Below, in pieces: positions 1 to 7,732 of a stretch of 64,000 bases of DNA. Under the pieces are notes generated by a model. It saw only the letters and a program-made list of their open reading frames with translations. It was not told the DNA's origin and did not search any database. The first letter of the stretch is position 1. Each line of letters begins with the position of its first letter. Both the position numbers and the translations under genes were made by a program. This DNA is from Blastococcus sp. CT_GayMR19 (GTDB lineage Bacteria; Actinomycetota; Actinomycetes; Mycobacteriales; Geodermatophilaceae): assembly GCF_004570385.1 (NCBI RefSeq), contig NZ_SPQL01000005.1, positions 62,001 through 126,000 of the forward strand, in the 5' to 3' direction.

Positions 1-469
<469 letters not shown>

Positions 470-494
470 TCCTCCGCGGAGGCCGTAGAACACG

Positions 495-532
495 GAGAGG
501 GCCCGGGGAGCGGATGCTCCCCGGGCCCTCTC
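495..532. terminator. Bidirectional intrinsic terminator
   Basis: Perfect 17-bp inverted repeat (495-511 with 516-532) around a 4-base GGAT loop, lying between the convergent guaA end and the 551-823 gene. There is no T-run, as is common for terminators in high-GC actinobacteria. Confidence 0.85.
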
Positions 533-550
533 GCCCCGTCCCTCCTGCGG

Positions 551-823
551 TCAGCGCTGCTTGCGGCGGACCTTGCGCATCTCCGACACCAGCAGCGCCA
601 CGCCGCCGCCGATGAGGGCGATCCAGACCAGCCCGCCGTTGTCGAACAGGAACAGCTCGATGCCGGTCATCAGCGTGATCGCCAGGGCGATGAAGACCAG
701 GCCCGGGATCAGAGCCACCCAGTCGACGACGCGGCGCTGGGGGAGGGGACGGTCCTCGGTCTCCAGCGGGGTGATCTCCTGCCAGGCGGTCGGTGTGGTC
801 GGGAACTCGCTGTAGTCAGCCAC
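551..823 (-). CDS. Small two-helix membrane protein
   Basis: A 90-residue protein of unknown function. A soluble, acidic N-terminus (about residues 1-33) is followed by two hydrophobic segments (about 36-56 and 64-80) and a very basic C-terminal tail (RKVRRKQR), so the ends probably face the cytoplasm. Its start overlaps the end of the upstream PspC/LiaF-like gene by 8 bases, so the two are translationally coupled and probably form one envelope-stress unit. No enzymatic motif is visible. A role as an accessory to the PspC protein is inferred from context only. Confidence 0.8.
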   Translation of the reverse strand: MADYSEFPTTPTAWQEITPLETEDRPLPQRRVVDWVALIPGLVFIALAITLMTGIELFLFDNGGLVWIALIGGGVALLVSEMRKVRRKQR

Positions 824-1760
824 GGGACACCTCCACGTCTCCGAATCCGTTGTGGACCACCAGGTTGATCTCAGGCACGCCGTCGTCCACCCACGAGCCG
901 CTTCCGCGACCGGCGAAGTAGCCGTCGTCAGCGCCCTGCCCGAAGACGTCGATCGAACCCATTCCGGAGTCGACTGTCAGCCGGACGTCGGCCTCTGGCG
1001 GAACGATCACCCGGATGTCGCCGAAGCCGTGCTCGATGCGTGTGCGGACCGGGCTCCCCTCGCCGACGTCGATGCGGGTGAGGTCGAGCGTCAGGTCGCC
1101 CGCATCGCTGCGGTAGACGTCGTTCACGGCCGACGCGGTGACCGGCCGGTAGATCCGGTCGCCCGACGACCCGCCGTCCCAGGGCTCGGACGCCGCGGCG
1201 ATCAGACCCAGGGACAGCACGACGCCGAGCGCGATGAGCCCGCCGCGGGCCGTCCGGCCGCCGGCGAAGGCCGCGGCCACCAGGCCGATCCCGACGACCA
1301 GGACGGCGACGCCGAAGAAGCCGACCGCGCCGATGTTCCAGGCGGTGAAGTTGGTGATCATCGCCATGGCGCCGAGCAGGATGAGCAGGGCCGCGATGGT
1401 GATGCCCGGAACCGGGGACCGCGGGCCGAGCGGCGCGCGTTCCCGCCGGCTGGCAGGAGTTCCGGGCCCGGCGGGCGGACCGGCCGGTGTGAGCACCCAG
1501 AGCAACAGGTAGACGACGATGCCCGCGCCGCCGGCGAGAGTCAGCGCCACGAACCCGACACGCCAGAGCAGCGCGTCGATGCCGGTGTACTCGGCCAGGC
1601 CGCCGTTGACGCCGCCGAGGATCTTGTCGGTGCGGCTGCGACGCAGCGGGGGCCGGACGGACGGCCCGTACGGCGGCGGGGACTGCCACGCCGGGGGCTC
1701 GACGGACGGGGGGAGGGGCGGCGGGGGTGCCGCGGGGGGAGGGGGCGTTGCCGATGTCAT
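816..1760 (-). CDS. PspC domain membrane protein with LiaF-like C-terminal region
   Basis: A 314-residue membrane protein. Order: Pro-rich cytoplasmic N-terminus (about 1-38), PspC domain (about 40-100, with the family core KILGGVNGGLAEYTGIDALL), three further hydrophobic segments (about 118-200), then an extracellular region (about 215-314) of beta-strand repeats (GFGDIRVIVP, GMGSIDVFG, GFGDVEVSR) typical of LiaF/DUF4097-like domains. PspC and LiaF families sense or control cell-envelope stress signalling. It is transcribed divergently from a histidine kinase that also has a PspC domain, so it probably modulates that kinase. The start is the ATG at 1760; the 122-bp gap to the kinase gene holds both promoters. 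Confidence 0.9.
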   Translation of the reverse strand: MTSATPPPPAAPPPPLPPSVEPPAWQSPPPYGPSVRPPLRRSRTDKILGGVNGGLAEYTGIDALLWRVGFVALTLAGGAGIVVYLLLWVLTPAGPPAGPGTPASRRERAPLGPRSPVPGITIAALLILLGAMAMITNFTAWNIGAVGFFGVAVLVVGIGLVAAAFAGGRTARGGLIALGVVLSLGLIAAASEPWDGGSSGDRIYRPVTASAVNDVYRSDAGDLTLDLTRIDVGEGSPVRTRIEHGFGDIRVIVPPEADVRLTVDSGMGSIDVFGQGADDGYFAGRGSGSWVDDGVPEINLVVHNGFGDVEVSRG

Positions 1761-1882
1761 GCCAGAAGCGTGCCGATCCGGTCGCCTCTAGACCATCAGG
1801 GAACGCCCCCATCCGACCCTGGTTCCCTTTCCGGGGTGATCACCGGTGTCGGACGGGGGTCGCGCGGTGCGACGATCAACAC

Positions 1883-3064
1883 GTGACCATGACCTCCACC
1901 GGGGCGCCGCCCCGCCCACCGCTCGCTCGCCCGCGGGACGGTCGGATGCTGGCGGGGGTCGCCGCGGGCACCGCCGCGCACCTGCGGCAGGACCCGCTCA
2001 TCGTGCGCGTCGCCTTCGTGGTCCTCGCGACCGCCGTCATCGGGATCGTCGCCTACATGCTGCTGTGGCTGACCATGCCGGTTGCCGCGGAGGGCGCGGA
2101 CGCCGGTGCCCGTCCAGCCGGGGAGCCCAGGGGCCTCCGCCAGTGGATCGGGATCATCGTGCTGGGGCTCGCGGCCGCCGTCCTGCTCGGCCAGGTGTCC
2201 GCCTGGTTCAGCAGCGACGTCGTGCTGCCCCTGGCCCTGGTCGCCGGCGGGCTCATCGTCATCTGGCGGCAGCTCGACACCGACCGCACCCTCTCCGTCC
2301 CGGGCGTCCGGTGGGCGCTCGCCGGCGGCGCCGCCCTCGCGGCCGGCGGTGTGGTCCTCCTGCTGGCCACGACCGGGCAGCTGGCCGCCGCCCGCAACGG
2401 CTTCGTCGCGACCCTGGTGATCCTGATCGGCGTCGTCCTCGCGACCGCACCGGTCTGGCGCCGGCTGCTCGACTCGCGCGCCGAGGAGCGCACGGCGCGG
2501 ATCCGGTCGGAGGAACGCGCGGCCGTCGCCGCGCACCTGCACGACTCGGTGCTGCAGACCCTCGCCCTCATCCAGCGGCATGCGGACGAGCCGCAGGCCG
2601 TCGGCCGGCTGGCGCGCGGCCAGGAGCGCGAGCTGCGCGCCTGGCTCTACGACCCGGCCGTGGTCCGCGAGGGTGGCACCTGGGCGGGGCTGGTGGCCGG
2701 CATGGTGGCCGAGGTGGAGTCCGACCACGAGCTCGTCGTCGACCCGGTGGTCGTCGGCGACGCACCGGTGGACGAGTCGCTCGCGGCGCTCGGGGCGGCC
2801 ACCCGGGAGGCGCTGGTCAACGCCGCCAAGCACTCGGGGACGACGGCCGCCGACCTCTACACCGAGGTGACGCCCGAGCGGGTCTCGGTGTTCGTCCGCG
2901 ACCGCGGGGCCGGATTCGACCCGGCGTCGGTGCCGCCGGACCGGCGCGGGCTGCGGGACTCCGTCAGTGGCCGGCTGACCCGGCTGGGCGGGACGGCGGA
3001 GGTCCGCTCGGCACCGGGCGAGGGGACCGAGGTGGAGCTGTCGCTGCCCCGGAGCGCGGCATGA
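1883..3064 (+). CDS. PspC-domain sensor histidine kinase
   Basis: A 393-residue membrane kinase of a two-component system. The PspC domain (about 14-68) is followed by further transmembrane segments (about 87-105, 112-128, 143-162, 174-192), a HisKA_3-type dimerisation helix with phospho-acceptor His220 in HLHDSVLQTL, and a HATPase_c domain with N-box Asn313 (REALVNAAKHS) and G-box DRGAGFD (340-346). The frame is open upstream to 1727, but GTG 1883 or ATG 1889 is preferred because the PspC core starts just after it and the upstream part is low-complexity. Its stop overlaps the regulator start (ATGA), so kinase and regulator form one operon. The signal is probably envelope perturbation, an inference from the PspC domain. 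Confidence 0.92.
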   Translation: MTMTSTGAPPRPPLARPRDGRMLAGVAAGTAAHLRQDPLIVRVAFVVLATAVIGIVAYMLLWLTMPVAAEGADAGARPAGEPRGLRQWIGIIVLGLAAAVLLGQVSAWFSSDVVLPLALVAGGLIVIWRQLDTDRTLSVPGVRWALAGGAALAAGGVVLLLATTGQLAAARNGFVATLVILIGVVLATAPVWRRLLDSRAEERTARIRSEERAAVAAHLHDSVLQTLALIQRHADEPQAVGRLARGQERELRAWLYDPAVVREGGTWAGLVAGMVAEVESDHELVVDPVVVGDAPVDESLAALGAATREALVNAAKHSGTTAADLYTEVTPERVSVFVRDRGAGFDPASVPPDRRGLRDSVSGRLTRLGGTAEVRSAPGEGTEVELSLPRSAA

Positions 3065-3720
3065 CGCCCCCTCGGGTGTTCATCGTCGACGACCACGCGA
3101 TGGTCCGTGCCGGCGTCCGGGCGGAGCTCGGCACCGACGTCACCGTGGTCGGGGAGGCCCCCGACGTCCCCGCCGCGGTCGACGGGATCCGGGCTACCCG
3201 CCCGGACGTCGTCCTGCTGGACGTGCACCTCCCCGGCGGCGGCGGGCTGGCCGTGCTGGAGACGCTGCGCGGTGAGCTCCCCGACGTCCGCTGGCTCGCG
3301 CTGTCGGTCTCCGACGCGGCTGAGGACGTCATCGCCGTCATCCGGGCCGGTGCGCGCGGCTACGTCACGAAGACGATCTCGGGGCCGGACCTGGTCGCCG
3401 CGGTGCACCGCGTGGCCGACGGCGACGTCGTGTTCAGTCCCCGACTGGCCGGGTTCGTGCTGGACGCGTTCTCCGCGGCCGGGCCGGCCTCGCCCGCACC
3501 CGCCGAGGAGGCGACCGACCCGGGACTGGACCTGCTCAGCGCGCGCGAGCGGGAGGTCATGCAGCTGCTGGCCCGCGGCTACACCTACCGGGAGATCGGC
3601 TCGCGCCTGTTCATCTCGGTGAAGACGGTCGAGTCGCACGCCTCCAACGTGCTGCGCAAGCTGCAGCTGTCCAACCGCAACGAGCTCACCCGCTGGGCGG
3701 CGACCAACCGCCTGCTCTGA
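3061..3720 (+). CDS. LuxR/NarL-family response regulator
   Basis: A 219-residue response regulator and cognate partner of the upstream kinase. The receiver domain (about 5-120) has the acidic pair Asp10-Asp11, phospho-acceptor Asp54 in VVLLDVHLP, and Lys104 in GYVTKTI. After a linker comes a LuxR-type helix-turn-helix (about 155-210) with LLSAREREVMQLLARG and FISVKTVESHASN. ATG 3061 overlaps the kinase stop. Its stop directly abuts the stop of the convergent TfoX-like gene. Likely targets are its own operon and the divergent PspC gene, inferred from context. Confidence 0.95.
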   Translation: MTPPRVFIVDDHAMVRAGVRAELGTDVTVVGEAPDVPAAVDGIRATRPDVVLLDVHLPGGGGLAVLETLRGELPDVRWLALSVSDAAEDVIAVIRAGARGYVTKTISGPDLVAAVHRVADGDVVFSPRLAGFVLDAFSAAGPASPAPAEEATDPGLDLLSAREREVMQLLARGYTYREIGSRLFISVKTVESHASNVLRKLQLSNRNELTRWAATNRLL

Positions 3721-4026
3721 CTACTTCTGCTGCGCCTCGACGTGGGCGCGGGCCTCGGCGACCAGGGGGTCCCACTCGGCGGACCCCGACAGCAGCAGCC
3801 AGCCGTTCATCGTCCGGCCGGGCATCGGCTCGAACACCTGCCCCTCGCCGGCGGCAACGAGCTCCTGGAGCCGGTCGGGCGGCAGTTTCACCACTAGCTG
3901 CTCCTGCCACCAGATGGCGAAGAACTTCGTGCCGGTCCGCAGCCCCTGCGAGCCGAACATGGTTCCGCGCGTGACGGGGCCACCTTGAGCGCGCTCCACG
4001 AGGTCCTGCCAAGAGTCGTCGGCCAT
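3721..4026 (-). CDS. TfoX/Sxy N-terminal domain protein
   Basis: A 101-residue soluble protein matching the TfoX N-terminal fold: the family stretches TMFGSQGLRTGTKFFAIW, LVVKLPPDR and GRTMNGWLLL fall in the expected order. In Haemophilus, TfoX/Sxy is a competence co-activator, but single-domain actinobacterial homologues have no established role and it should not be read as a competence gene. It is convergent with the response regulator with no gap between stops. The likely start is the ATG at 4026. Confidence 0.85.
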   Translation of the reverse strand: MADDSWQDLVERAQGGPVTRGTMFGSQGLRTGTKFFAIWWQEQLVVKLPPDRLQELVAAGEGQVFEPMPGRTMNGWLLLSGSAEWDPLVAEARAHVEAQQK

Positions 4027-4045
4027 CGCGTCAGCCTGCCAGGAC

Positions 4046-4183
4046 TTGTCGTGCCGATTGGGGCCCGGAGGGTTCCGCGCAGGCGCGACGTAGTGGCTCG
4101 ACGTAGTGGCTCGACGCGAGCCGGGACGGTACGTGGCCGCGGTGTCGTCGTTGTCGTGCCGAGTGGGGCCCGGAGGATCCGCC
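4046..4183. repeat. Intergenic direct repeats (about 32 bp) flanking a short tandem repeat
   Basis: Two imperfect copies of a roughly 32-base unit (4046-4078 and 4151-4182) both read TTGTCGTGCCGA then TGGGGCCCGGAGG. Between them a 14-base unit GACGTAGTGGCTC is repeated in tandem (from about 4087). The core GGGGCCCGGAGGGTTCCGCG recurs at 22691-22710. This is a dispersed non-coding repeat, not a gene. Confidence 0.7.
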
Positions 4184-4229
4184 CGGCGACGACTCAGCGG
4201 CTCGGCGCCGGTCGGGACCTGGCGGCGGT

Positions 4230-4246
4230 GTCGTCCGGAGGACGAC
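4230..4246 (-). terminator. Small hairpin after the PIG-L gene
   Basis: Perfect 7-bp inverted repeat GTCGTCC / GGACGAC with a 3-base loop, beginning 3 bases beyond the stop of the PIG-L gene. It is a plausible weak terminator. Confidence 0.4.
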
Positions 4247-4249
4247 GGA

Positions 4250-4984
4250 TCACACGGTGTGGACGACGTGGAAGGCCTCGGCCAGGCGCCCGTCGGGGAG
4301 GCCGAACCGCTGTGCGGTCTGCCTCATCCACCCGGTCACGAACGTCTCCAGGTCGGGGTTGTGGCTGACCTGGGTGACGTGGCTCTTCAGCGCCGCGAAC
4401 TTCAGCTCGATCAGGTCGGTGACGTCGACGGCGTGGTCGGCGCGCGGACTGGCGGTCAGCCACACCTCGCCGACCGTCCACGCCTCGAGACCCTCGTCGT
4501 CCAGGAGTTCCGGGAAGGCGAACGGGTTGCGGGCATCGGGGTAGACCGCCCGCAGCGTCGCCTCGCCCACGGTCAGGTGGTCGGGATGGCTGGCGCCGAT
4601 GCGTTCCCAGAACCTCTCCGGCGACGTGGTCAGGACCCGCTGCGGGCGGACCTGGCGGATCACCCGGCTGATGTCGCGACGCAGGTCCAGGGTGAGTTCC
4701 AGCCGCCCGTCCGGGTAGCCGAGGAAGTGGACGTCGGTCACGCCGACCGCGGCCGCGGCCGCCCGCTGCTCGGCCTGCCGCAGGGGGCCCATCCGGTCGC
4801 GGGGGGTCTCGTCGAAACCGCCCGCGTCGCCGTCGGTGACGATGCAGTAGGTGACCTCGGTGCCGGCCGCGGTCCAGCCGGCGACGGTGCCCGCGCTGCC
4901 GAAGTCGACGTCGTCGGGGTGGGCGAGGACGCAGAGCACGCGCTCGACGTGCGCGGCGGGCGGGCGGGAGAGGGGCGGAGTCAC
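4250..4984 (-). CDS. PIG-L/LmbE-family deacetylase
   Basis: A 244-residue zinc-dependent N-acetyl sugar deacetylase of the LmbE/PIG-L fold, the family that includes MshB and Mca of mycothiol metabolism. Zinc-site motifs are visible: AHPDDVDF near residues 21-28 and SHPDHL near residue 132, with TDGDAGG between them. The substrate cannot be told from sequence; mycothiol-related chemistry is plausible in an actinobacterium but the protein is shorter than typical MshB. GTG 4984 lies 6 bases downstream of a TAGGCT -10 box, suggesting a leaderless transcript starting at the GTG. Confidence 0.88.
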   Translation of the reverse strand: MTPPLSRPPAAHVERVLCVLAHPDDVDFGSAGTVAGWTAAGTEVTYCIVTDGDAGGFDETPRDRMGPLRQAEQRAAAAAVGVTDVHFLGYPDGRLELTLDLRRDISRVIRQVRPQRVLTTSPERFWERIGASHPDHLTVGEATLRAVYPDARNPFAFPELLDDEGLEAWTVGEVWLTASPRADHAVDVTDLIELKFAALKSHVTQVSHNPDLETFVTGWMRQTAQRFGLPDGRLAEAFHVVHTV

Positions 4985-4990
4985 CCGCGG

Positions 4991-4996
4991 AGCCTA
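4991..4996 (-). promoter_or_regulatory. -10 box TAGGCT for the PIG-L gene, overlapping the sigJ stop
   Basis: TAGGCT is followed by 6 bases and then the GTG start, matching the TANNNT-N6-8-start layout of leaderless actinobacterial genes. The first three bases are the TAG stop codon of the sigma-factor gene. Confidence 0.5.
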
Positions 4997-5908
4997 GGTC
5001 TCCTTCCCGGAAGGCAGGACGAGCCCGGCGAGCTTGTCGGGGTTCACGACGACCAGGACCTGCGTGATCCGGCCGTCGGCCACACCGAGGGAGATCGACC
5101 CGAAGGGCTCCGTCCCGGACCAGCCCACGATCGCGGGCCACCCGTTGACCTCTGCCACTCCGATCCGCAGATCCGGAATGCTCGCGCCCTGCTGCGCGAT
5201 GGCCACCAGCCAGCGGGCGACCTTGTCCGAACCGCTGATCGGCCGGAGCGCCGCCTTGGTCCTCCCTCCGCCGTCGCTGATCAGGACGACGTCGGGCGCC
5301 AGGGCCGCGAGCAGCGCCTCGAGGTCGCCGCCGCCGACCGCGGTGAAGAACCGCTCGGTCACCTCCCGCTGCACCTGCCTGTCGGCGTCGAACCGCGGCT
5401 GCCGTGCGTGCACGTGCTCGCGGGCGCGGTGCGCCATCTGCCGGACGGCCGCCTCCGTACGGCCCAGCGCCCCCGCGACCTCCGAGGTCGACATGCCGAA
5501 GACCTCGCGGAGCACGAACACCGCACGTTCGGCCGGCGAGAGCGTCTCGAGGACGACGAGCAGGGCGAGGGACACCATCTCGCCGAGCTCGGCGGCAGCC
5601 TCCGGTTCCGGCGCCGGAGGGCCCGAGCCGACCGGCGCGCCGGCGGTCAGCAGCGGCTCCGGCAGCCACGGCCCCACGTAGCTCTCCCGGCGGCTCCGCG
5701 CGGAGCTCAGCCGGTCGAGCGCGAGATGCGTGGTGATCTGCACGAGGTAGGCGCGCTCGTCCCGGACCTCGCTCCGATCGACCGCCGACCAGCGCAGCCA
5801 GGCGTCCTGGACGACGTCCTCGGCGTCGGCGACGCTGCCGAGCATCTGGTAGGCCACCGAGAACAGCAGCCGCCGGTGCCGGTCGAACGGGGCGAGGGCG
5901 TCTCTCAC
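4994..5908 (-). CDS. sigJ: ECF41 (SigJ-like) RNA polymerase sigma factor
   Basis: A 304-residue extracytoplasmic-function sigma factor of group ECF41. Region 2 (about 8-75, with AYQMLGSVADAEDVVQDAW) and region 4 (about 115-170, with LSPAERAVFVLREVF) are followed by a SnoaL-like extension (about 185-300). The three ECF41 signature stretches are present: WLPEP in the linker, DGGGR in the SnoaL-like domain and NPDKL near the C-terminus. In this group the fused domain replaces a separate anti-sigma factor. The GTG start at 5908 overlaps the stop of the CMD-family gene (GTGA), so they are co-transcribed. A matching ECF41-type promoter precedes the pair. Confidence 0.95.
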   Translation of the reverse strand: MRDALAPFDRHRRLLFSVAYQMLGSVADAEDVVQDAWLRWSAVDRSEVRDERAYLVQITTHLALDRLSSARSRRESYVGPWLPEPLLTAGAPVGSGPPAPEPEAAAELGEMVSLALLVVLETLSPAERAVFVLREVFGMSTSEVAGALGRTEAAVRQMAHRAREHVHARQPRFDADRQVQREVTERFFTAVGGGDLEALLAALAPDVVLISDGGGRTKAALRPISGSDKVARWLVAIAQQGASIPDLRIGVAEVNGWPAIVGWSGTEPFGSISLGVADGRITQVLVVVNPDKLAGLVLPSGKET

Positions 5909-6453
5909 GCCGGGATCTCGCAGCGGTCCTTGAACCCCTGGCTGGTCAGGCCGAGGGCGCTGTTGAACCGCGACCGCACGTTCTCCACGGCCACCATCAT
6001 CGTGAGCTCGACGAGCTGGGCGTCGTCCAGTTGCCGCCGGAGCGCAGCGACCATCTCGTCGGTCACCGCGGGCGGCGTCGCCGTCACGGCCTCGGCGTAG
6101 GCCATGACCTGGCGTTCCAGGTCGGTGTAGACGTCGCTGTCCCGCCACCGCGGGACGTCGTGCATCTTGACCGGGTCGGCCCCGTGGCGGGTGGACTCCC
6201 AGTAGCCGAAGTCCACGCACCAGGAGCAGCCGATGCTCACCGCCGCGGCCATCTCCGCCAGGTTCCGGAGCCCCGGGTCGAGCTTCTTCCAGCGCGCCAG
6301 GGAGGTCTCGAAGCGGAGGTCGGTGAGCAGGACCCGCATGTTGTGCGCCATCGCGGGGAGCGGGTCGGGGACCACGCCGTACGCGCGGCGCGTGTAGGCC
6401 TCCGCGAGGCGGTAGAGCAGCGTGCGGGGCGGGTCGAGCGAGATGCGGGCCAC
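5905..6453 (-). CDS. Carboxymuconolactone decarboxylase/AhpD-family protein (ECF41 partner)
   Basis: A CMD/AhpD-like protein of 182 residues with the redox pair CSWC (in SIGCSWCVDFGYWE). CMD-family genes are the common genomic partner and target of ECF41 sigma factors; the substrate is unknown. Upstream ATGs exist at 6486 and 6471, but the first lies only four bases after the -10 element, and GTG 6453 has a good Shine-Dalgarno (GGAGAGGA, 8 bases away) and gives the family-like start VARISLDPP. Its stop overlaps the sigma-factor GTG. Expression is probably controlled by that sigma factor. Confidence 0.9.
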   Translation of the reverse strand: MARISLDPPRTLLYRLAEAYTRRAYGVVPDPLPAMAHNMRVLLTDLRFETSLARWKKLDPGLRNLAEMAAAVSIGCSWCVDFGYWESTRHGADPVKMHDVPRWRDSDVYTDLERQVMAYAEAVTATPPAVTDEMVAALRRQLDDAQLVELTMMVAVENVRSRFNSALGLTSQGFKDRCEIPA

Positions 6454-6489
6454 GGTCGTCGTCCTCTCCATCGGGGTCGTCCCCATGGA

Positions 6490-6516
6490 GACGAGATGGA
6501 GCCGGAGGACGTGACA
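6490..6516 (-). promoter_or_regulatory. ECF41-type autogenous promoter
   Basis: On the minus strand TGTCACG (6516-6510), 16 bases, then CGTC (6493-6490). The published ECF41 consensus is TGTCACA and CGTC at this spacing. It drives the CMD-sigJ pair, so the sigma factor is probably autoregulated. Confidence 0.8.
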
Positions 6517-6536
6517 TGCCGACGCGTCCTCGGGGG

Positions 6537-6577
6537 GACCGCCGCCTGTGGCGGGGGCACGGCCACAGGCGGCGGTC
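6537..6577 (-). terminator. Intrinsic terminator after the 6610-6891 gene
   Basis: Perfect 16-bp inverted repeat (6537-6552 with 6562-6577) around a 9-base loop. It lies 33 bases past the stop of the minus-strand small gene and upstream of the ECF41 promoter. Confidence 0.75.
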
Positions 6578-6609
6578 GGTCGGAGGGGCTCGACCGGCCG
6601 GTGCCGGCG

Positions 6610-6891
6610 TCAGCAGAGCCGGTGCTCACCGGCCCTGACGTCGCCGGAGGCGTCGACGACCCGGCCGGCGCCGCAGTCCGGATGGCGCATCGCCTGGGCG
6701 GTGGGGAGCCCGGTGGCCAGGCCGCCGCCGAACAGGCCCAGCACGAGCACCAGGACGACGAGGCGCCGGCGGGGGGAGCCCATCTCGACCAGCGCGACGT
6801 CGGTCGTCGCCGTCCCCCGGATCTGCGCGGCCACGTCCGTGGGCAGTCGGTGCACGAACGGGAAGTCGCGGGAATCGGGCAGGGCGCTCAC
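6610..6891 (-). CDS. Small single-pass membrane protein, unknown function
   Basis: A predicted 93-residue protein with a soluble N-terminal half, one hydrophobic helix (about 53-72, RRRLVVLVLVLGLFGGGL) preceded by arginines, and a short C-terminal tail with two cysteines (HPDCGAG and final HRLC) that would lie outside the cell. GTG 6891 is chosen because GGAGAG lies just upstream; longer frames in this phase are Arg/Pro-rich and unlikely. No family is recognised. The downstream terminator supports a real transcript. Confidence 0.5.
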   Translation of the reverse strand: MSALPDSRDFPFVHRLPTDVAAQIRGTATTDVALVEMGSPRRRLVVLVLVLGLFGGGLATGLPTAQAMRHPDCGAGRVVDASGDVRAGEHRLC

Positions 6892-7031
6892 GTCTCTCCG
6901 GTGCCGGGGGCCGCAGGAAGCGGCCGCGTCGTCCAGCGGCACCGGGGGCGGGCACCGTGGGAACTCGACCGGAGGAGGCGAGGGCCGGCGGGCCGGATAC
7001 ACCAGAAGGATCGCGGCGCAGACTCGCGGTC

Positions 7032-7331
7032 GTGGACAGCTACACGCTCTACGTCGCGCTGCGCGCCGACCGGTGCCTGGACGACGCGGCGGTGGCCGCC
7101 GTCGGCGCACCGCTGCGGCCGGACGACGAGGACCTCTGCATCTGGCGGGACGCGGACGCCCCAGCGGTGCTCCGGGTGTCCGCCGACTGTCTCGCGGCCG
7201 ACCTGGAGGCCGCCCTCGAACTCGGCCATGCCCTCGCCGCGGAGACGCAGGCGCTCGGCCCCGGGCTCGCGGTCGAGGAGGTCGTGGCCATGACCGACGA
7301 CGAGCAGCTCGTGTGGCGGGCGCGGCCCTAG
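7032..7331 (+). CDS. Hypothetical acidic protein
   Basis: A 99-residue soluble, acidic protein beginning VDSYTLYVALRADRCLDDAAV. No family is recognised. The composition suits a small alpha/beta protein, with the stretch CLAADLEAALELGHALAAE likely helical. GTG 7032 is favoured over an upstream GTG at 6957 because the upstream part is low-complexity. It is convergent with the chorismate mutase gene 16 bases away. Normal codon bias argues that it is coding, but the start and function are uncertain. Confidence 0.6.
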   Translation: MDSYTLYVALRADRCLDDAAVAAVGAPLRPDDEDLCIWRDADAPAVLRVSADCLAADLEAALELGHALAAETQALGPGLAVEEVVAMTDDEQLVWRARP

Positions 7332-7347
7332 CGGGACCCGCGCGACG

Positions 7348-7632
7348 TCAGAGTTGGCCGCGCCCCTGGCGGAGCAGCATCATCCCGAGCGCGGCACCGT
7401 CCGGACCGAGCGCGGCGCGGAACCGGGCCAGCACCTGCTGCTCTCGGGAGAGGGACAGGCGGGTGCCGCCCGAGGCGGCGCGCAGCGCGCCGATCTCGCG
7501 GGAGATCGCCAGGCGGCGTTCCACCAGTTCGATGATCTCCGCGTCGCACGCGTCGATCTCGACGCGCAGGTGGCCGATCCGCTCCGCGGGGTCGGCGGCG
7601 GGCTCGGCGGCAGGGGCGGTGAGGGCGCTCAT
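7348..7632 (-). CDS. Chorismate mutase (AroQ class)
   Basis: A 94-residue all-helical AroQ-class chorismate mutase, which converts chorismate to prephenate at the branch to phenylalanine and tyrosine. The family pattern is visible: IGHLRVEIDACDAEIIELV, then ERRLAISREIGALR and SREQQVLARF, giving the arginines and acidic residue of the active site. It starts with ATG 7632, preceded by GAAGGA. Such genes commonly lie beside pcrA in actinobacteria. Upstream, on the same strand, are an aromatic-residue leader peptide and an attenuator-like terminator, which suggests control by phenylalanine/tyrosine supply. Confidence 0.9.
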   Translation of the reverse strand: MSALTAPAAEPAADPAERIGHLRVEIDACDAEIIELVERRLAISREIGALRAASGGTRLSLSREQQVLARFRAALGPDGAALGMMLLRQGRGQL

Positions 7633-7686
7633 CGGGCTGTCCTTCGAAAGGCGGTGGTGGCCGTCCGAGCCCGGGAGAAAGAAAAA

Positions 7687-7716
7687 ACGCCCCGGGGCTC
7701 TTCGGGCCCGGGGCGT
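7687..7716 (-). terminator. Attenuator-type terminator upstream of chorismate mutase
   Basis: On the minus strand ACGCCCCGGG (7716-7707) pairs perfectly with CCCGGGGCGT (7696-7687) around a 10-base loop and is followed at once by six Ts. It lies between the leader-peptide stop (7733) and the chorismate mutase start (7632), with no minus-strand gene upstream to terminate, so it acts within the leader. Confidence 0.75.
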
Positions 7717-7732
7717 CTGTTGCGGCGTGTGC

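Noticed and set aside
1727-1882. N-terminal extension of the histidine kinase to the ATG-like start at 1727
   Set aside because: The extension overlaps the start of the divergent PspC gene and has no domain; the PspC core begins just after GTG 1883.
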